Shown in pieces: positions 22,106-31,208 of a DNA stretch of 64,000 nucleotides (the first letter of the stretch is position 1; each line of letters opens with the position of its first letter). The notes under the pieces were generated by a model, which saw only the letters and a program-made list of their open reading frames with translations, was not told the origin of the DNA and did no database searches. Position numbers and translations under genes: made by a program. The stretch comes from Terebella lapidaria (Eukaryota > Annelida > Polychaeta > Terebellida > Terebellidae): assembly GCA_949152475.1 (NCBI GenBank), contig OX424566.1, positions 33,234,423-33,298,422 on the forward strand, written 5' to 3'.

Positions 22106-24664
22106 ATGTCCGGCGAAAACGACGAAACTGCCCCAGGGAAGACAGGAGGTGAAGAGGAAGACTCTTCGCGGACGGCCTCACTTGCGGACGAGGAAGACAG
22201 CGGTTCGCGGAAGCCGACCTTTGCGGAAGAGGGAGACGACCGTTCGCGGAAGACGTTCGCGGAAGACGACCGTTCGCGGAAGACGTTCGCGGACGACAAC
22301 CGTTCGCGGAAGACGACCTTGGCGGAAGAGGCCGACGACCGTTCGCGGAAGACAACGTTCGCGGAAGACGACCGTTCGCGGAAGAGCAGCTTCACAGCCA
22401 GGGGTAGACGGGACGTTTCGACGAGTGAGGAGCAACCAGGGAGGTCGAGACCTTCCATGGGCCAGTCGACTAGTCAACAGAGACCCCGGAGCCAGACACC
22501 CGACAACCGTTTTCTTTTCAGACACGACTCTGGGTGGCAGCACGATCGAGACAGGGAGAGGTCAACCTACCTTGAGAGCGTTAGGAGGGGCCCCGAGTTC
22601 CGACGAGTGCTGGGACCGGAGTACGTCAATCTGGACGGGGAGGACGGCGAAATCTGGGCGAGGAGGGATCGGCTACAGCTACCGGAGCAGAGTCCAAGTG
22701 TGGCACCTCCAGAGAATGCAGCATTGAGACGGCTTTGGGACCAGTCCCAGCAGCAGTCTGGTGCAACAGAGCAGCAGTCTGGTGCAACAGGGCAGCGGTC
22801 GGGTGTGACGAGTCGACAAACGGGAGTGACTGGAGGACGGGTTACTTGGGCTCCGACCCAAGAGAGCAGCTCGAGAGGGAGAGGACTTTTCGCGGAAGAG
22901 AACATTCGCGGACGAGAGGCATTCTTCGGCGACAGGGACGCTTGCAGCCGGGGATCCTTCGTGGATGAACGGGCTCGTGGGCGAGGGGGAGTCTTTGGTG
23001 ACGAGGACGCTTGTGACCGGGGAGGGCCCTTCGCGGACGACCACGTTCGCGGACGAGGACGACTCGCGGAAGAGAGTGTTCGCGGAAGAGAGGAGTCTTC
23101 ACCCAGACGGCGGCTCGACGAAAGGAGTGATCCAGGCGACCAATCTTCCTTTCCAGTTTTTCAGAATAGACGGGGAAGACCATTCGCGGATGAGCCGGTT
23201 CGCGGAAGACTCGCGGAAGATGGCGTTCGCGGACGTGCATCTTTTGTGGAGGGACGTCTCCGAGACATCTTGGCGGACGAGCCCGTTCGCGGAAGACTCG
23301 CGGAAGACGGCGTTCGCGGAAGAGGCCTGTTCGCGGAAGAACTTCTTCGGGAGCTGTTGGCGGAAGAGTCCGTTCGCGGAAGGTTCGCGGAAGACAGTGT
23401 TCGCGGAGGGTTCGCGGAAGACAGCGTTCGCGGAAGAGGGAGGTCTTCACCCAGTCGACAACCGAGACAGCCAGCCTCCTGGAGAAATCCAGCTTCTATT
23501 TCAGTCACCCAGGGAGGCCGGAGACAGCACCCTTTCTCATCATCGGGCGATGAGGGGCCTTCATCTGATGGAGGGACCGACAGCAGCCATGGTTACCCAG
23601 GACGGGGGAGGAGACCACCGAGGCGGGGACCGCCGCTGCACCGACGAAGCCCTAGGCCGAGACGGAGGCAGGAGGACTCGTCGTCCGAGGACAGCACAGT
23701 CTGGAATCAGAACGGCAGAAGGAACCGGAAGATGCTGACCCCTGACAAGTTCGATGGGACTTCCATAGAGTGGCCGGTGTACCGGGCCCACTTTGACGTC
23801 ATCGCAGAGGTCAACGGATGGAGCAAGCGGGAACAGGGCGTCTACTTAGCCGGGAGCTTGACAGGAGAGGCGCGACGAATGCTGACCAGCCTGAGTCCTG
23901 CAGACCGGAGGGACATCGACGTTCTGACCGACAAGCTGACCCTACGATTCGACCCTGACTGTCAGGAGGAGTCCTACAAGGCGACCTTGGGACAGAGAAC
24001 CCGCAGGAAGGCAGAGACACCCCAGCAGTACGGCTATGAGTTGCAGCGACTGGCCGGCCGTGGTTATCCGGATCTGAACTCCGCAGCTCAGGAGGCTATC
24101 GCCTTAGACCACTTCTGGAAGGGCCATCCAGATGGGGACATGAAGGTGATGGCGCTCATGAGGAAGATGAAGACCATGGAGGAGGCCATAGCGTTCGTGA
24201 CCCAGTACGAATGTGTCAAACCCAAGCCTGGGAAGCCGGTGATGTCCATAGAGTCGGAGGACTCCGAGCCAGCTCTAGGACGGGTCCTACAGCTGTTGAA
24301 GAACCAGCAGGGAGGCGAGATTACCACCAGTGGGCAGCAGAGCAACCAGCCGAACGTAGCGGGTCTACCCAGACTTCCCTACTTCAAGGGGCTCTTTGAG
24401 AGCCAAGACAGGAAGCTGGATCGACTAATCGAGCTGTGTGAGCAGGTGCTATCCATCAAGCCGAGGGCCGCCACTGCTGAGAACAAGGGACCAAGCGCTA
24501 GGCCGGGACCAGATGACTGTTGGTACTGTGGGAAGCCGGGTCATCGGAAGTACCAGTGTCCAGATCGGCCGCCACCTCGGACCAAGGAGGAGCGCTTGAG
24601 TCGACTAATCGAGGAGATTGGTGAGCGGAACAGTTTGACAGACGAGGAGTCGGAAAACCAGTAG
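22106..24664 (+). CDS. Gag of the inner Gypsy-type element
   Basis: An 852-codon open frame, long for the family because of low-complexity blocks. Two blocks (about residues 20-95 and 260-460) are built from the 15-bp repeat and read as FAEDDRSRKT or FAEEPVRGR-like strings. The retrotransposon-gag core (FDGTSIEWPVYRAHFDVIAE) lies at about residues 550-700. A CCHC knuckle, CWYCGKPGHRKYQC, lies near residues 805-818. The charged FAE/RSRK blocks precede the core, so the extra length is N-terminal. Part of an element that looks whole. Confidence 0.92.
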   Translation: MSGENDETAPGKTGGEEEDSSRTASLADEEDSGSRKPTFAEEGDDRSRKTFAEDDRSRKTFADDNRSRKTTLAEEADDRSRKTTFAEDDRSRKSSFTARGRRDVSTSEEQPGRSRPSMGQSTSQQRPRSQTPDNRFLFRHDSGWQHDRDRERSTYLESVRRGPEFRRVLGPEYVNLDGEDGEIWARRDRLQLPEQSPSVAPPENAALRRLWDQSQQQSGATEQQSGATGQRSGVTSRQTGVTGGRVTWAPTQESSSRGRGLFAEENIRGREAFFGDRDACSRGSFVDERARGRGGVFGDEDACDRGGPFADDHVRGRGRLAEESVRGREESSPRRRLDERSDPGDQSSFPVFQNRRGRPFADEPVRGRLAEDGVRGRASFVEGRLRDILADEPVRGRLAEDGVRGRGLFAEELLRELLAEESVRGRFAEDSVRGGFAEDSVRGRGRSSPSRQPRQPASWRNPASISVTQGGRRQHPFSSSGDEGPSSDGGTDSSHGYPGRGRRPPRRGPPLHRRSPRPRRRQEDSSSEDSTVWNQNGRRNRKMLTPDKFDGTSIEWPVYRAHFDVIAEVNGWSKREQGVYLAGSLTGEARRMLTSLSPADRRDIDVLTDKLTLRFDPDCQEESYKATLGQRTRRKAETPQQYGYELQRLAGRGYPDLNSAAQEAIALDHFWKGHPDGDMKVMALMRKMKTMEEAIAFVTQYECVKPKPGKPVMSIESEDSEPALGRVLQLLKNQQGGEITTSGQQSNQPNVAGLPRLPYFKGLFESQDRKLDRLIELCEQVLSIKPRAATAENKGPSARPGPDDCWYCGKPGHRKYQCPDRPPPRTKEERLSRLIEEIGERNSLTDEESENQ

Positions 24665-24687
24665 GGCTCATACCAGCCCCCAACCGT

Positions 24688-27600
24688 ATGGGCCATTGGC
24701 AGGTGTGTGCACGGCTTCACAGGCGAGAAGCTCGACGAAGACGTGAAGAACACATTGCCAGGGGGGAATTTTTAGTTTCACAGATTTTTAATAGGTTTTT
24801 CCGGTGTGCATCCGAAGTGACTGGATGGGCGCAGGAGGAGCTTGAGGATCGAATTCTCGACTATTTGGAGGGCAAGCCTGTCAACACAGACGGGAGTGCC
24901 AATGTACAGCAAACCGATGGAGCCGTGGAGCGTCTAATGCCCCGCGGAGACGTCAAGGAAATGCAGACCGATGGAGCCGTGGAGCGTCTAATGACCCGCG
25001 GAGACGTCGACGAAATGCAGACCGATGGAGCCGTGGAGCGTCTGGGGACCCACGGAGACATCAACGAGGTTTCTGCTAGCAGCAAGGAGAACCAACAGGT
25101 TACAACCTTGAGGCTGGAGGCTGCGAAACAGCAGGGACCCCCCTATGCAACTGAACCACAAGCGGCCGTGAAAGAGGAGACGGAGGGCCGGTGGAGCGGA
25201 ATGACCAAGGGGCCAGCGCAGCAGCTATTGCTGGTGGACGACTCATTACTTATCCGGAGCGGCGGTTCCGAGGGGAGTGATTCCCTTAAGACTGACAGAG
25301 AGGACCAGGGTGGTGCATCACTGTGGGTGGACGACTCAGTACTTATCCAGGGCGGCGTCCCTGAGGAGAGTGGCAGCTCTCTTAAGATTGACAGAAATGG
25401 CCAGGTGGTGTCGCTGTCAGCCGGTGCCCGAGGCACATTGGCGTGGTATGCGGCGTGCCACGTTATGGGGAAGGCGACTCGTATGTTGGTGGACACGGGT
25501 GCCTCTTCCACCGTTCTGGACGAGTGTCTCTTCGACCAAATGGATGACGAACATAAAGCAATGATAAGGCAGACGAGAATAAGGTTACGGGCAGCAACCG
25601 GAGACTACTTACAGGTTCAAGGAGAGATGACAGTTCAACTTCTACTGGGCACACGACTCGTGTCGGCAGATGTACTGGTAGCCAAACTAGGGATCCCGGG
25701 AGTGTTGGGGCTTGATGTACTTCAACAGATTGGGGGACAGCTGGATCTGCGTAAGGGCGAGTGGCAGGTGGGCGACACTACCGTAGTGATGAGCTCGGGC
25801 CACGAGGACGCCGTCTACACACTGGTGACGGAGGAGACGGTCGTCTTGCCACCCTTTTCAGAGATGATGGTGGACCTCAAGCTGACAGGAAGTGAGGGAG
25901 GAGTTCCGAAGGCCGGCCTCGTGCAGTCCGCAAGAGAGCCGTTGGAGGACGACCCCCTCGTAGTGGGACGAGCCCTGGTACGACCCCGAGGACGCCTGGT
26001 ACCGGTGGTACTTCTGAACGCCGGCGCTGGAGCTTGCACTGTGCTGATGGGGACCATCCTAGCCGAGCTTCACGGAATAGAGGCCGTGATCGACCTGGGA
26101 TTTCGTCCCGATGGAGGGAAAACAACCCAGAATGAACCTAAAAGGGAACAGTGGTACCGGGAGGAAAGCGGGAGGGAGCATGAGCCCCTTACACCAAACT
26201 CCACCAAGTGGCGGAACCGGACGCCTGAGCAGCCCGAAACCAGAGTGCACGCCATGCACGCAGAATCGTCGACGAAGACACCAGAGTGCCCGGAGCATTT
26301 AGAACCGCTCCTGGAGGGAATGCATCCGAACTTGACGGAAAAGGAGGTGGAGGTCGTCAGCGATCTCCTTCGACGCCACCAGCAGGTCTTTATGGGACCA
26401 GATGGGAGGTTGGGCCGGACGTCCCTGGCGAAACACGTCATCGACACGGGAGATCACCCCCCGATCAAGCAGCCTCTGAGGAGAGCCCCGTACTACCAAC
26501 AAGAGCTGATCGAGGACGAGGTCGACAAGATGTTGAAAGCTGACGTTGTGGAGCCAAGCGACAGTCCATGGTCGTCTCCCATCGTGCTAGTGAAAAAGAA
26601 GGATGGTGCACTGAGATTTTGCGTCGACTACCGCCGTCTAAATGATGTCACCCGGAAGGATGCGTACCCCCTGCCTCGAGTCGACGAGAGTTTTGATACC
26701 TTGTCAGGAGGACGATATTTTTCGACGCTAGACTTGGCTAGTGGTTACTGGCAGGTCGAGATGGACGACAGGGACAAGGAGAAGACGGCGTTCACTACCC
26801 GTAGTGGACTCTATCAATTTAAAGTGATGCCGTTTGGATTGGCGACGGCCCCGGCTACTTTTGAACGTCTAATGGAGCTGGCACTGAGGGGACTCCAATG
26901 GAAGCGTTGTCTAATTTATTTGGACGATGTCGTCTGTCTTGGAAAGACTTTCCAAGAAGCCGTGGACAACCTCGAGGACGTGTTCCGGAGACTGCAGGCT
27001 GCCGGGCTGAAGCTGAAACCCGCCAAGTGTGAGCTGTTTCGACAACAGGTCAACTTCCTGGGCCATGTCGTGTCCGACCGAGGCATCCAGTGCGACCCTG
27101 CCAAGGTCGAAGCTGTAACAAAAATGGTTCCTCCGACCACCTTGACAGAACTAAGGAGCTTCCTTGGGTTCGTGGGGTACTACCGCAGATTCATCCCTGA
27201 CTTTGCCACCCGAGCGGGACCCCTCAACCACCTGTTAAAGAAGGAAGTCAACTACCATTGGAGCGAGGCTCATCAGCAGGCGTTCGAGGCGCTGCGTCAA
27301 CCCCTGACCGAGCACCCCCTGCTGGTGTACCCTGACATGGACCAAGAATTTATTTTAGATACTGATGCTAGCGGCTACGGAGTGGGAGGCGTCTTATCCC
27401 AAGTGCAGGACGGACGAGAGCGGGTGATCGCCTATGCTTCCAGAACCCTGAGGGACACCCAGCGGAATTACTGCACCACCAAGCGGGAGCTCCTGGCCGT
27501 CGTCAGTATGATACACCATTTCAGACATTTCTTGTGGGGGAGAGCGTTCTTACTACGAACCGACCACGCCTCTCTCAAGTGGCTACTGAACTTTCGGGAT

Positions 27601-29760
27601 GCGGAAGGAATGATCGCTAGATGGGCAGCTCGCATCGCCAGCTACGCCTTCAGGTGTGAGGTCCGACCGGGAGTACAACACGGGAATGCAGACGGGATGT
27701 CCAGATGCCGACAGTGCCGGAGACCGGATTGTCCCGCCCCTCGCCACACCACAAGACCCGAAGGAGAAGAGGAGGCCTGTCCGACTCAGGAGGAGTGTCC
27801 CCTACCCCTGGAGGACCTCTCTGACGAGGATCTGCTTCCACCGATCAGCGGAGAAGGATGGAGCCCCGGAGGACCTCAAGTTAACATCTTGCGGGAGGTC
27901 CCTGTGGAGCCCTGGACGGAGGACTACTATTGCGGAGATGGAGTCGGGATATTCCAGATCTGGGAGGTGCGCTGCCAGGAGGACCCGAGGACGACTACCC
28001 AGCCGACCGAGGAATGCCTGCCTGACCGGAGCCCCCCACAGACGGAGGAAGGAGCCAGGAGCGTCTGCAGAACCCTGCATCAGCTCCGCCCCTCTGCCTG
28101 GGTTTGGTTTCTCCTGATGATGCTCCTCGCACTGCATGGTTTGGGACCGGAGGTTGTGGCCGGAGCAGCGATCGGTGCGACGGCCGACGTGTGGATGCGC
28201 TGCCGAGAGGAGCCCTTCCTGGACCCATGCCCCAACCCTGTGCTCCGAGATCCAGACAAACAAATGCTAGCTGTCACGCGGGCTATGGCTACGGGAGGAC
28301 GCCGGAATCCGATGGAGGGAGCCCCGGAGGCCCAGGTCCTGAATGGTTATTCCCAGGAGGACCTAGTGACCCTTCAACGAGCCGACCCTGAAGTTGGAGG
28401 CATCCTCGGGTGGAAGAATATTTTCACTGAGAGACCTGCATGGCCCGAAGTCAGAACAAAAAGTCAGCAAATGAAGACTCTGTGGCAACAGTGGGACCAG
28501 CTGGAGCTACGTGATGGGCTTCTGTACCGGCGGTACCAAGCGGCTTGCCAGAACGCACCAATCCATCAACTGGTCGTTCCACAGGTCCTGAGACGCGCCG
28601 TCATGAAGGAGGTCCACACCGGCAAGCTGATGAGCCACCAGGGAATCACCAAAACAGTCCACCGACTAAAAGCGAGAATGTACTGGCCGGGTATGACGAA
28701 GGACGTGGAGCGTTGGTGCCGGGAGTGCCTGAAGTGTAGTGGGAGAAAGCCGCGACCGGGGCCCAAGTACCACCCCATGGGAAATCTACCGGTAGGCGAT
28801 CGGCTAGAAAGGGTGGCCATGGACATTTTGGAGCCTGGAACGATCACCAATTCTGGGAACCGGTATATACTGGTCGTGGGTGATTATTTCACCAAGTGGA
28901 CTGAGGCCTACGCTCTACCCAACCATGAGGCTCAGACGGTGGCGGACGTCTTTGTGACTGAGTTCGTGTGCCGCCTGGGAATGCCAGCCAAGATACACAC
29001 CGACCAGGGACGAGAGTTCGAGAGTAAGCTTTTCCTTGAGATGATCAAGATCCTAGGAGGGGAGAAGACTCGGACGACCCCTTATCACGCCAAATCAGAC
29101 GGGATGGTCGAGCGATTCAACCGGACCCTGCTGAACCTTCTGGCCGTGGTCGTGGACGAGAACCATGACGACTGGGACGACCATCTGCCCTACGTGATGG
29201 CGACTTATAGAACATCAGTACACGAAAGCACCGGGTGTACACCATTTCGAATGATGATGGGACGGGAGGCAACCACCCCATTGGACCTGAGGTACCGGAC
29301 GAAACCGGACGATTTGGGAGGACCAGTCCCCGAGTGTGCGTCCGAATACGTCGAATGGGTGAAGGAAGCCACCATACAAGCTCACGAGACTGCCCGAGAG
29401 TGCCTGAAGACGGCTACGGTGCGACAAAAGCGCCATCATGACATAAAATCAGCCGCTCGACATTTTCCGGTGGGCACCTGGGTGATGTATTGGTACCCTC
29501 CAAAGGCTAGACCAAAACTAGGACTAGGGTGGACGGGACCTTATCTCGTTGTGAAGTCTCATCTCGGATGGATGGTGTCCATACAAGATCGACCCGGTGG
29601 CAAGATTAAAGATGTCCACATTGACAATATAAAAAGGTGCTGGTTCACCCCTGAAACCGACGCCTGGATACCCAATCCGGACGATGTGACCCCAGTCCGG
29701 ACCCCCAGTGATGACGAGGGACGAGTGGAAAACAGCGGGAATGCAGTCCAAACGATGTAA
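24688..29760 (+). CDS. Pol of the inner Gypsy-type element
   Basis: A 1690-codon open frame that begins 23 nt after gag in another frame. Near residues 75-130 it has three 54-bp repeats encoding TDGAVERLMPRGDVKEMQ-like units. Then come protease (MLVDTGASSTVLDE, about 265), RT (FCVDYRRLN; YLDD about 744), RNase H (DTDASGYGVGGVLSQ, about 888), a hydrophobic stretch (VWFLLMMLLALHGLG, about 1135-1165), the H2C2 zinc finger (about 1309-1350), the integrase core (MDILEPG, HTDQGREFES, DGMVERFNRTL) and a GPY/F-type C-terminal module (GWTGPYLVV). The domain order is Ty3/Gypsy. Gag-pol expression probably relies on frameshifting or reinitiation, as in relatives. Confidence 0.93.
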   Translation: MGHWQVCARLHRREARRRREEHIARGEFLVSQIFNRFFRCASEVTGWAQEELEDRILDYLEGKPVNTDGSANVQQTDGAVERLMPRGDVKEMQTDGAVERLMTRGDVDEMQTDGAVERLGTHGDINEVSASSKENQQVTTLRLEAAKQQGPPYATEPQAAVKEETEGRWSGMTKGPAQQLLLVDDSLLIRSGGSEGSDSLKTDREDQGGASLWVDDSVLIQGGVPEESGSSLKIDRNGQVVSLSAGARGTLAWYAACHVMGKATRMLVDTGASSTVLDECLFDQMDDEHKAMIRQTRIRLRAATGDYLQVQGEMTVQLLLGTRLVSADVLVAKLGIPGVLGLDVLQQIGGQLDLRKGEWQVGDTTVVMSSGHEDAVYTLVTEETVVLPPFSEMMVDLKLTGSEGGVPKAGLVQSAREPLEDDPLVVGRALVRPRGRLVPVVLLNAGAGACTVLMGTILAELHGIEAVIDLGFRPDGGKTTQNEPKREQWYREESGREHEPLTPNSTKWRNRTPEQPETRVHAMHAESSTKTPECPEHLEPLLEGMHPNLTEKEVEVVSDLLRRHQQVFMGPDGRLGRTSLAKHVIDTGDHPPIKQPLRRAPYYQQELIEDEVDKMLKADVVEPSDSPWSSPIVLVKKKDGALRFCVDYRRLNDVTRKDAYPLPRVDESFDTLSGGRYFSTLDLASGYWQVEMDDRDKEKTAFTTRSGLYQFKVMPFGLATAPATFERLMELALRGLQWKRCLIYLDDVVCLGKTFQEAVDNLEDVFRRLQAAGLKLKPAKCELFRQQVNFLGHVVSDRGIQCDPAKVEAVTKMVPPTTLTELRSFLGFVGYYRRFIPDFATRAGPLNHLLKKEVNYHWSEAHQQAFEALRQPLTEHPLLVYPDMDQEFILDTDASGYGVGGVLSQVQDGRERVIAYASRTLRDTQRNYCTTKRELLAVVSMIHHFRHFLWGRAFLLRTDHASLKWLLNFRDAEGMIARWAARIASYAFRCEVRPGVQHGNADGMSRCRQCRRPDCPAPRHTTRPEGEEEACPTQEECPLPLEDLSDEDLLPPISGEGWSPGGPQVNILREVPVEPWTEDYYCGDGVGIFQIWEVRCQEDPRTTTQPTEECLPDRSPPQTEEGARSVCRTLHQLRPSAWVWFLLMMLLALHGLGPEVVAGAAIGATADVWMRCREEPFLDPCPNPVLRDPDKQMLAVTRAMATGGRRNPMEGAPEAQVLNGYSQEDLVTLQRADPEVGGILGWKNIFTERPAWPEVRTKSQQMKTLWQQWDQLELRDGLLYRRYQAACQNAPIHQLVVPQVLRRAVMKEVHTGKLMSHQGITKTVHRLKARMYWPGMTKDVERWCRECLKCSGRKPRPGPKYHPMGNLPVGDRLERVAMDILEPGTITNSGNRYILVVGDYFTKWTEAYALPNHEAQTVADVFVTEFVCRLGMPAKIHTDQGREFESKLFLEMIKILGGEKTRTTPYHAKSDGMVERFNRTLLNLLAVVVDENHDDWDDHLPYVMATYRTSVHESTGCTPFRMMMGREATTPLDLRYRTKPDDLGGPVPECASEYVEWVKEATIQAHETARECLKTATVRQKRHHDIKSAARHFPVGTWVMYWYPPKARPKLGLGWTGPYLVVKSHLGWMVSIQDRPGGKIKDVHIDNIKRCWFTPETDAWIPNPDDVTPVRTPSDDEGRVENSGNAVQTM
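24913..25074 (+). repeat. Three 54-bp repeats at the start of the inner pol
   Basis: ACCGATGGAGCCGTGGAGCG recurs at 24913, 24967 and 25021. In frame, each unit encodes an 18-residue string. It lies upstream of the protease domain. Confidence 0.9.
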
Positions 29761-29767
29761 ACGATGA

Positions 29768-29890
29768 CGGGAGCGTTCGCGGAAGAACCGTTCGCGGAAG
29801 CAGCGTTCGCGGAAGCAGCGTTCGCGGAAGTACCGTTCGCGGAAGCACGTTCGCGGAAGCAGCGTTCGCGGAAGAACCGTTCGCGGAAGC
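29768..29890 (+). repeat. Cluster of eight TTCGCGGAAG repeats between pol and ORF3
   Basis: Eight exact copies, mostly at 15-bp spacing (CG + TTCGCGGAAG + 3 bases). The cluster begins just after the pol stop and ends about 68 bp before an internal TATA box. The same unit fills the promoter half of the LTR and parts of gag. Confidence 0.92.
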
Positions 29891-29957
29891 AAGCGAAAAA
29901 CGTTATTTCGTTCCACGACAATGCTTTTTCCCCCAGATCCCTGGTCCGCGCCTTTTC

Positions 29958-29965
29958 TATATAAG
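29958..29965 (+). promoter_or_regulatory. Internal TATA box upstream of ORF3
   Basis: TATATAAG, 35 nt before the ORF3 start codon and downstream of the repeat cluster. This copies the layout of the LTR promoter and predicts a separate ORF3 transcript with a very short leader. Confidence 0.55.
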
Positions 29966-29999
29966 CAGGCCGGCCTACGATTCCGTCATCACTTCAACC

Positions 30000-31088
30000 A
30001 TGAACACACCAACTCTGCAGATCATTGAGATACCCGCATTTGCAGACGAAGATTTCGGGGACGTTCCAGATTTCGACTTGGCTGACTTTCTGCCCCTTGA
30101 AGTCGACAAGATGAGCGACCCACCTACCAAGCCTGACCGAAAGCGGGAGCGCTCGAGGAGCCGGGAGCGTCGTGAGGAGCCCCGAGGAGGTCGACGGTCC
30201 CCTGCCCGGAAGTTGTCCACCGAGAGAGGGCGACGCTGGTGCAGCCCCTGCCGGATCCACGTGACGGCATCCAACTTTAGCCGACACGTGGCGACCAAAC
30301 ACACGCAGAAGGAGGGGCGGCACCTCTGCAAGATGTGCAGCCAGCGATTCGCCCGCCGAGCTGACAGAGACCGGCATGAGACGTCGCATGCCAGCGGCAA
30401 CACCCTCAAGCCAGGACGGAGGAGGACGACGACCGACACGCCCGTGTCCGACCCCCGAGATGGTCCGACTACTGTGTCTGCCCCTGAGCTGAAGACTGTC
30501 AGCTTTGCGGCCAGCGGGACGACCAGCTCCACGCCGTCAAGCCCCCGGGAGGACGCCCCCAGGTCAGAGGACGCCCCAGACCCCGAGGACGACCCCCCGA
30601 ATAGCGAAGAGGAACCGGAGTCTCAGCAGGAGCGGAGAGAGGCGGAATCCCCGGAGGCCCCCACCCCCGAGGACGACGGACCCCCCGTTCCCAGAGACTC
30701 GGCCCCTACCTACAAGCCCCTAGACCTGAGTTGGTACCTCAAGCCCGTTCCGGAGGAGGAGGACCAACTGCGACCGTATGTGGAGGGCCTGGGCAGAGCG
30801 GTCACTGCCGGAGAGAAGGCCCTGGAGGACCTGGCGTCCACGATAGCCATGGGACGACGCCACCTCACCCAAGCGGAGGCTCGGCTCCAAGCCAAGGAGG
30901 AGCAGAGACAGCTCGAGGCCGAGGTGCTGCAGCTGCGAGGGGAGGCCTCTCAACGAGAGAAGAGCCACCGGAAGGAGCTGCGAGCCCACGTCCGAGAGAC
31001 CAAGCTGCTCCGGGAACAGCTCCGAGCATATACAGACACTCGAGACAGGCTGGCGGAGACGTCCGAAAGCGAGGTGGATCGCCAGTGA
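30000..31088 (+). CDS. ORF3 of the inner element: zinc-finger and coiled-coil protein
   Basis: A 362-codon open frame. The N terminus (residues 1-40) is acidic. A basic Arg/Ser-rich segment follows. Two C2H2-like fingers lie at about residues 81-130 (CSPCRIHVTASNFSRHVATKH and CKMCSQRFARRADRDRHETSH patterns; first finger CxxC-x12-H-x4-H, second a standard spacing). The middle is Pro/Glu-rich. The C terminus (about 270-350) is a Leu/Arg/Glu-rich coiled coil. There is no signal peptide or membrane segment, so it is not an envelope protein. It could be a DNA- or RNA-binding regulator of the element. That is inference from the fingers and the preceding promoter-like repeat cluster. I do not recognise a named family. 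Confidence 0.7.
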   Translation: MNTPTLQIIEIPAFADEDFGDVPDFDLADFLPLEVDKMSDPPTKPDRKRERSRSRERREEPRGGRRSPARKLSTERGRRWCSPCRIHVTASNFSRHVATKHTQKEGRHLCKMCSQRFARRADRDRHETSHASGNTLKPGRRRTTTDTPVSDPRDGPTTVSAPELKTVSFAASGTTSSTPSSPREDAPRSEDAPDPEDDPPNSEEEPESQQERREAESPEAPTPEDDGPPVPRDSAPTYKPLDLSWYLKPVPEEEDQLRPYVEGLGRAVTAGEKALEDLASTIAMGRRHLTQAEARLQAKEEQRQLEAEVLQLRGEASQREKSHRKELRAHVRETKLLREQLRAYTDTRDRLAETSESEVDRQ

Positions 31089-31208
31089 AGTGGAGGGAGA
31101 GAGCCCTGTAAACATCAGACAGGCAGGAAAAGACGAAGAAGGAGGAAGAAGAGAAAAGAAGAGAGAGAAAGGATCAACGGGGACGTTGATCTCCAGAAAG
31201 GGTGGAGT

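Noticed and set aside
30000-31088. ORF3 as an envelope gene (it lies in the env position)
   Set aside because: No signal peptide, membrane segment or fusion-peptide-like region. Zinc fingers and a coiled coil point elsewhere.
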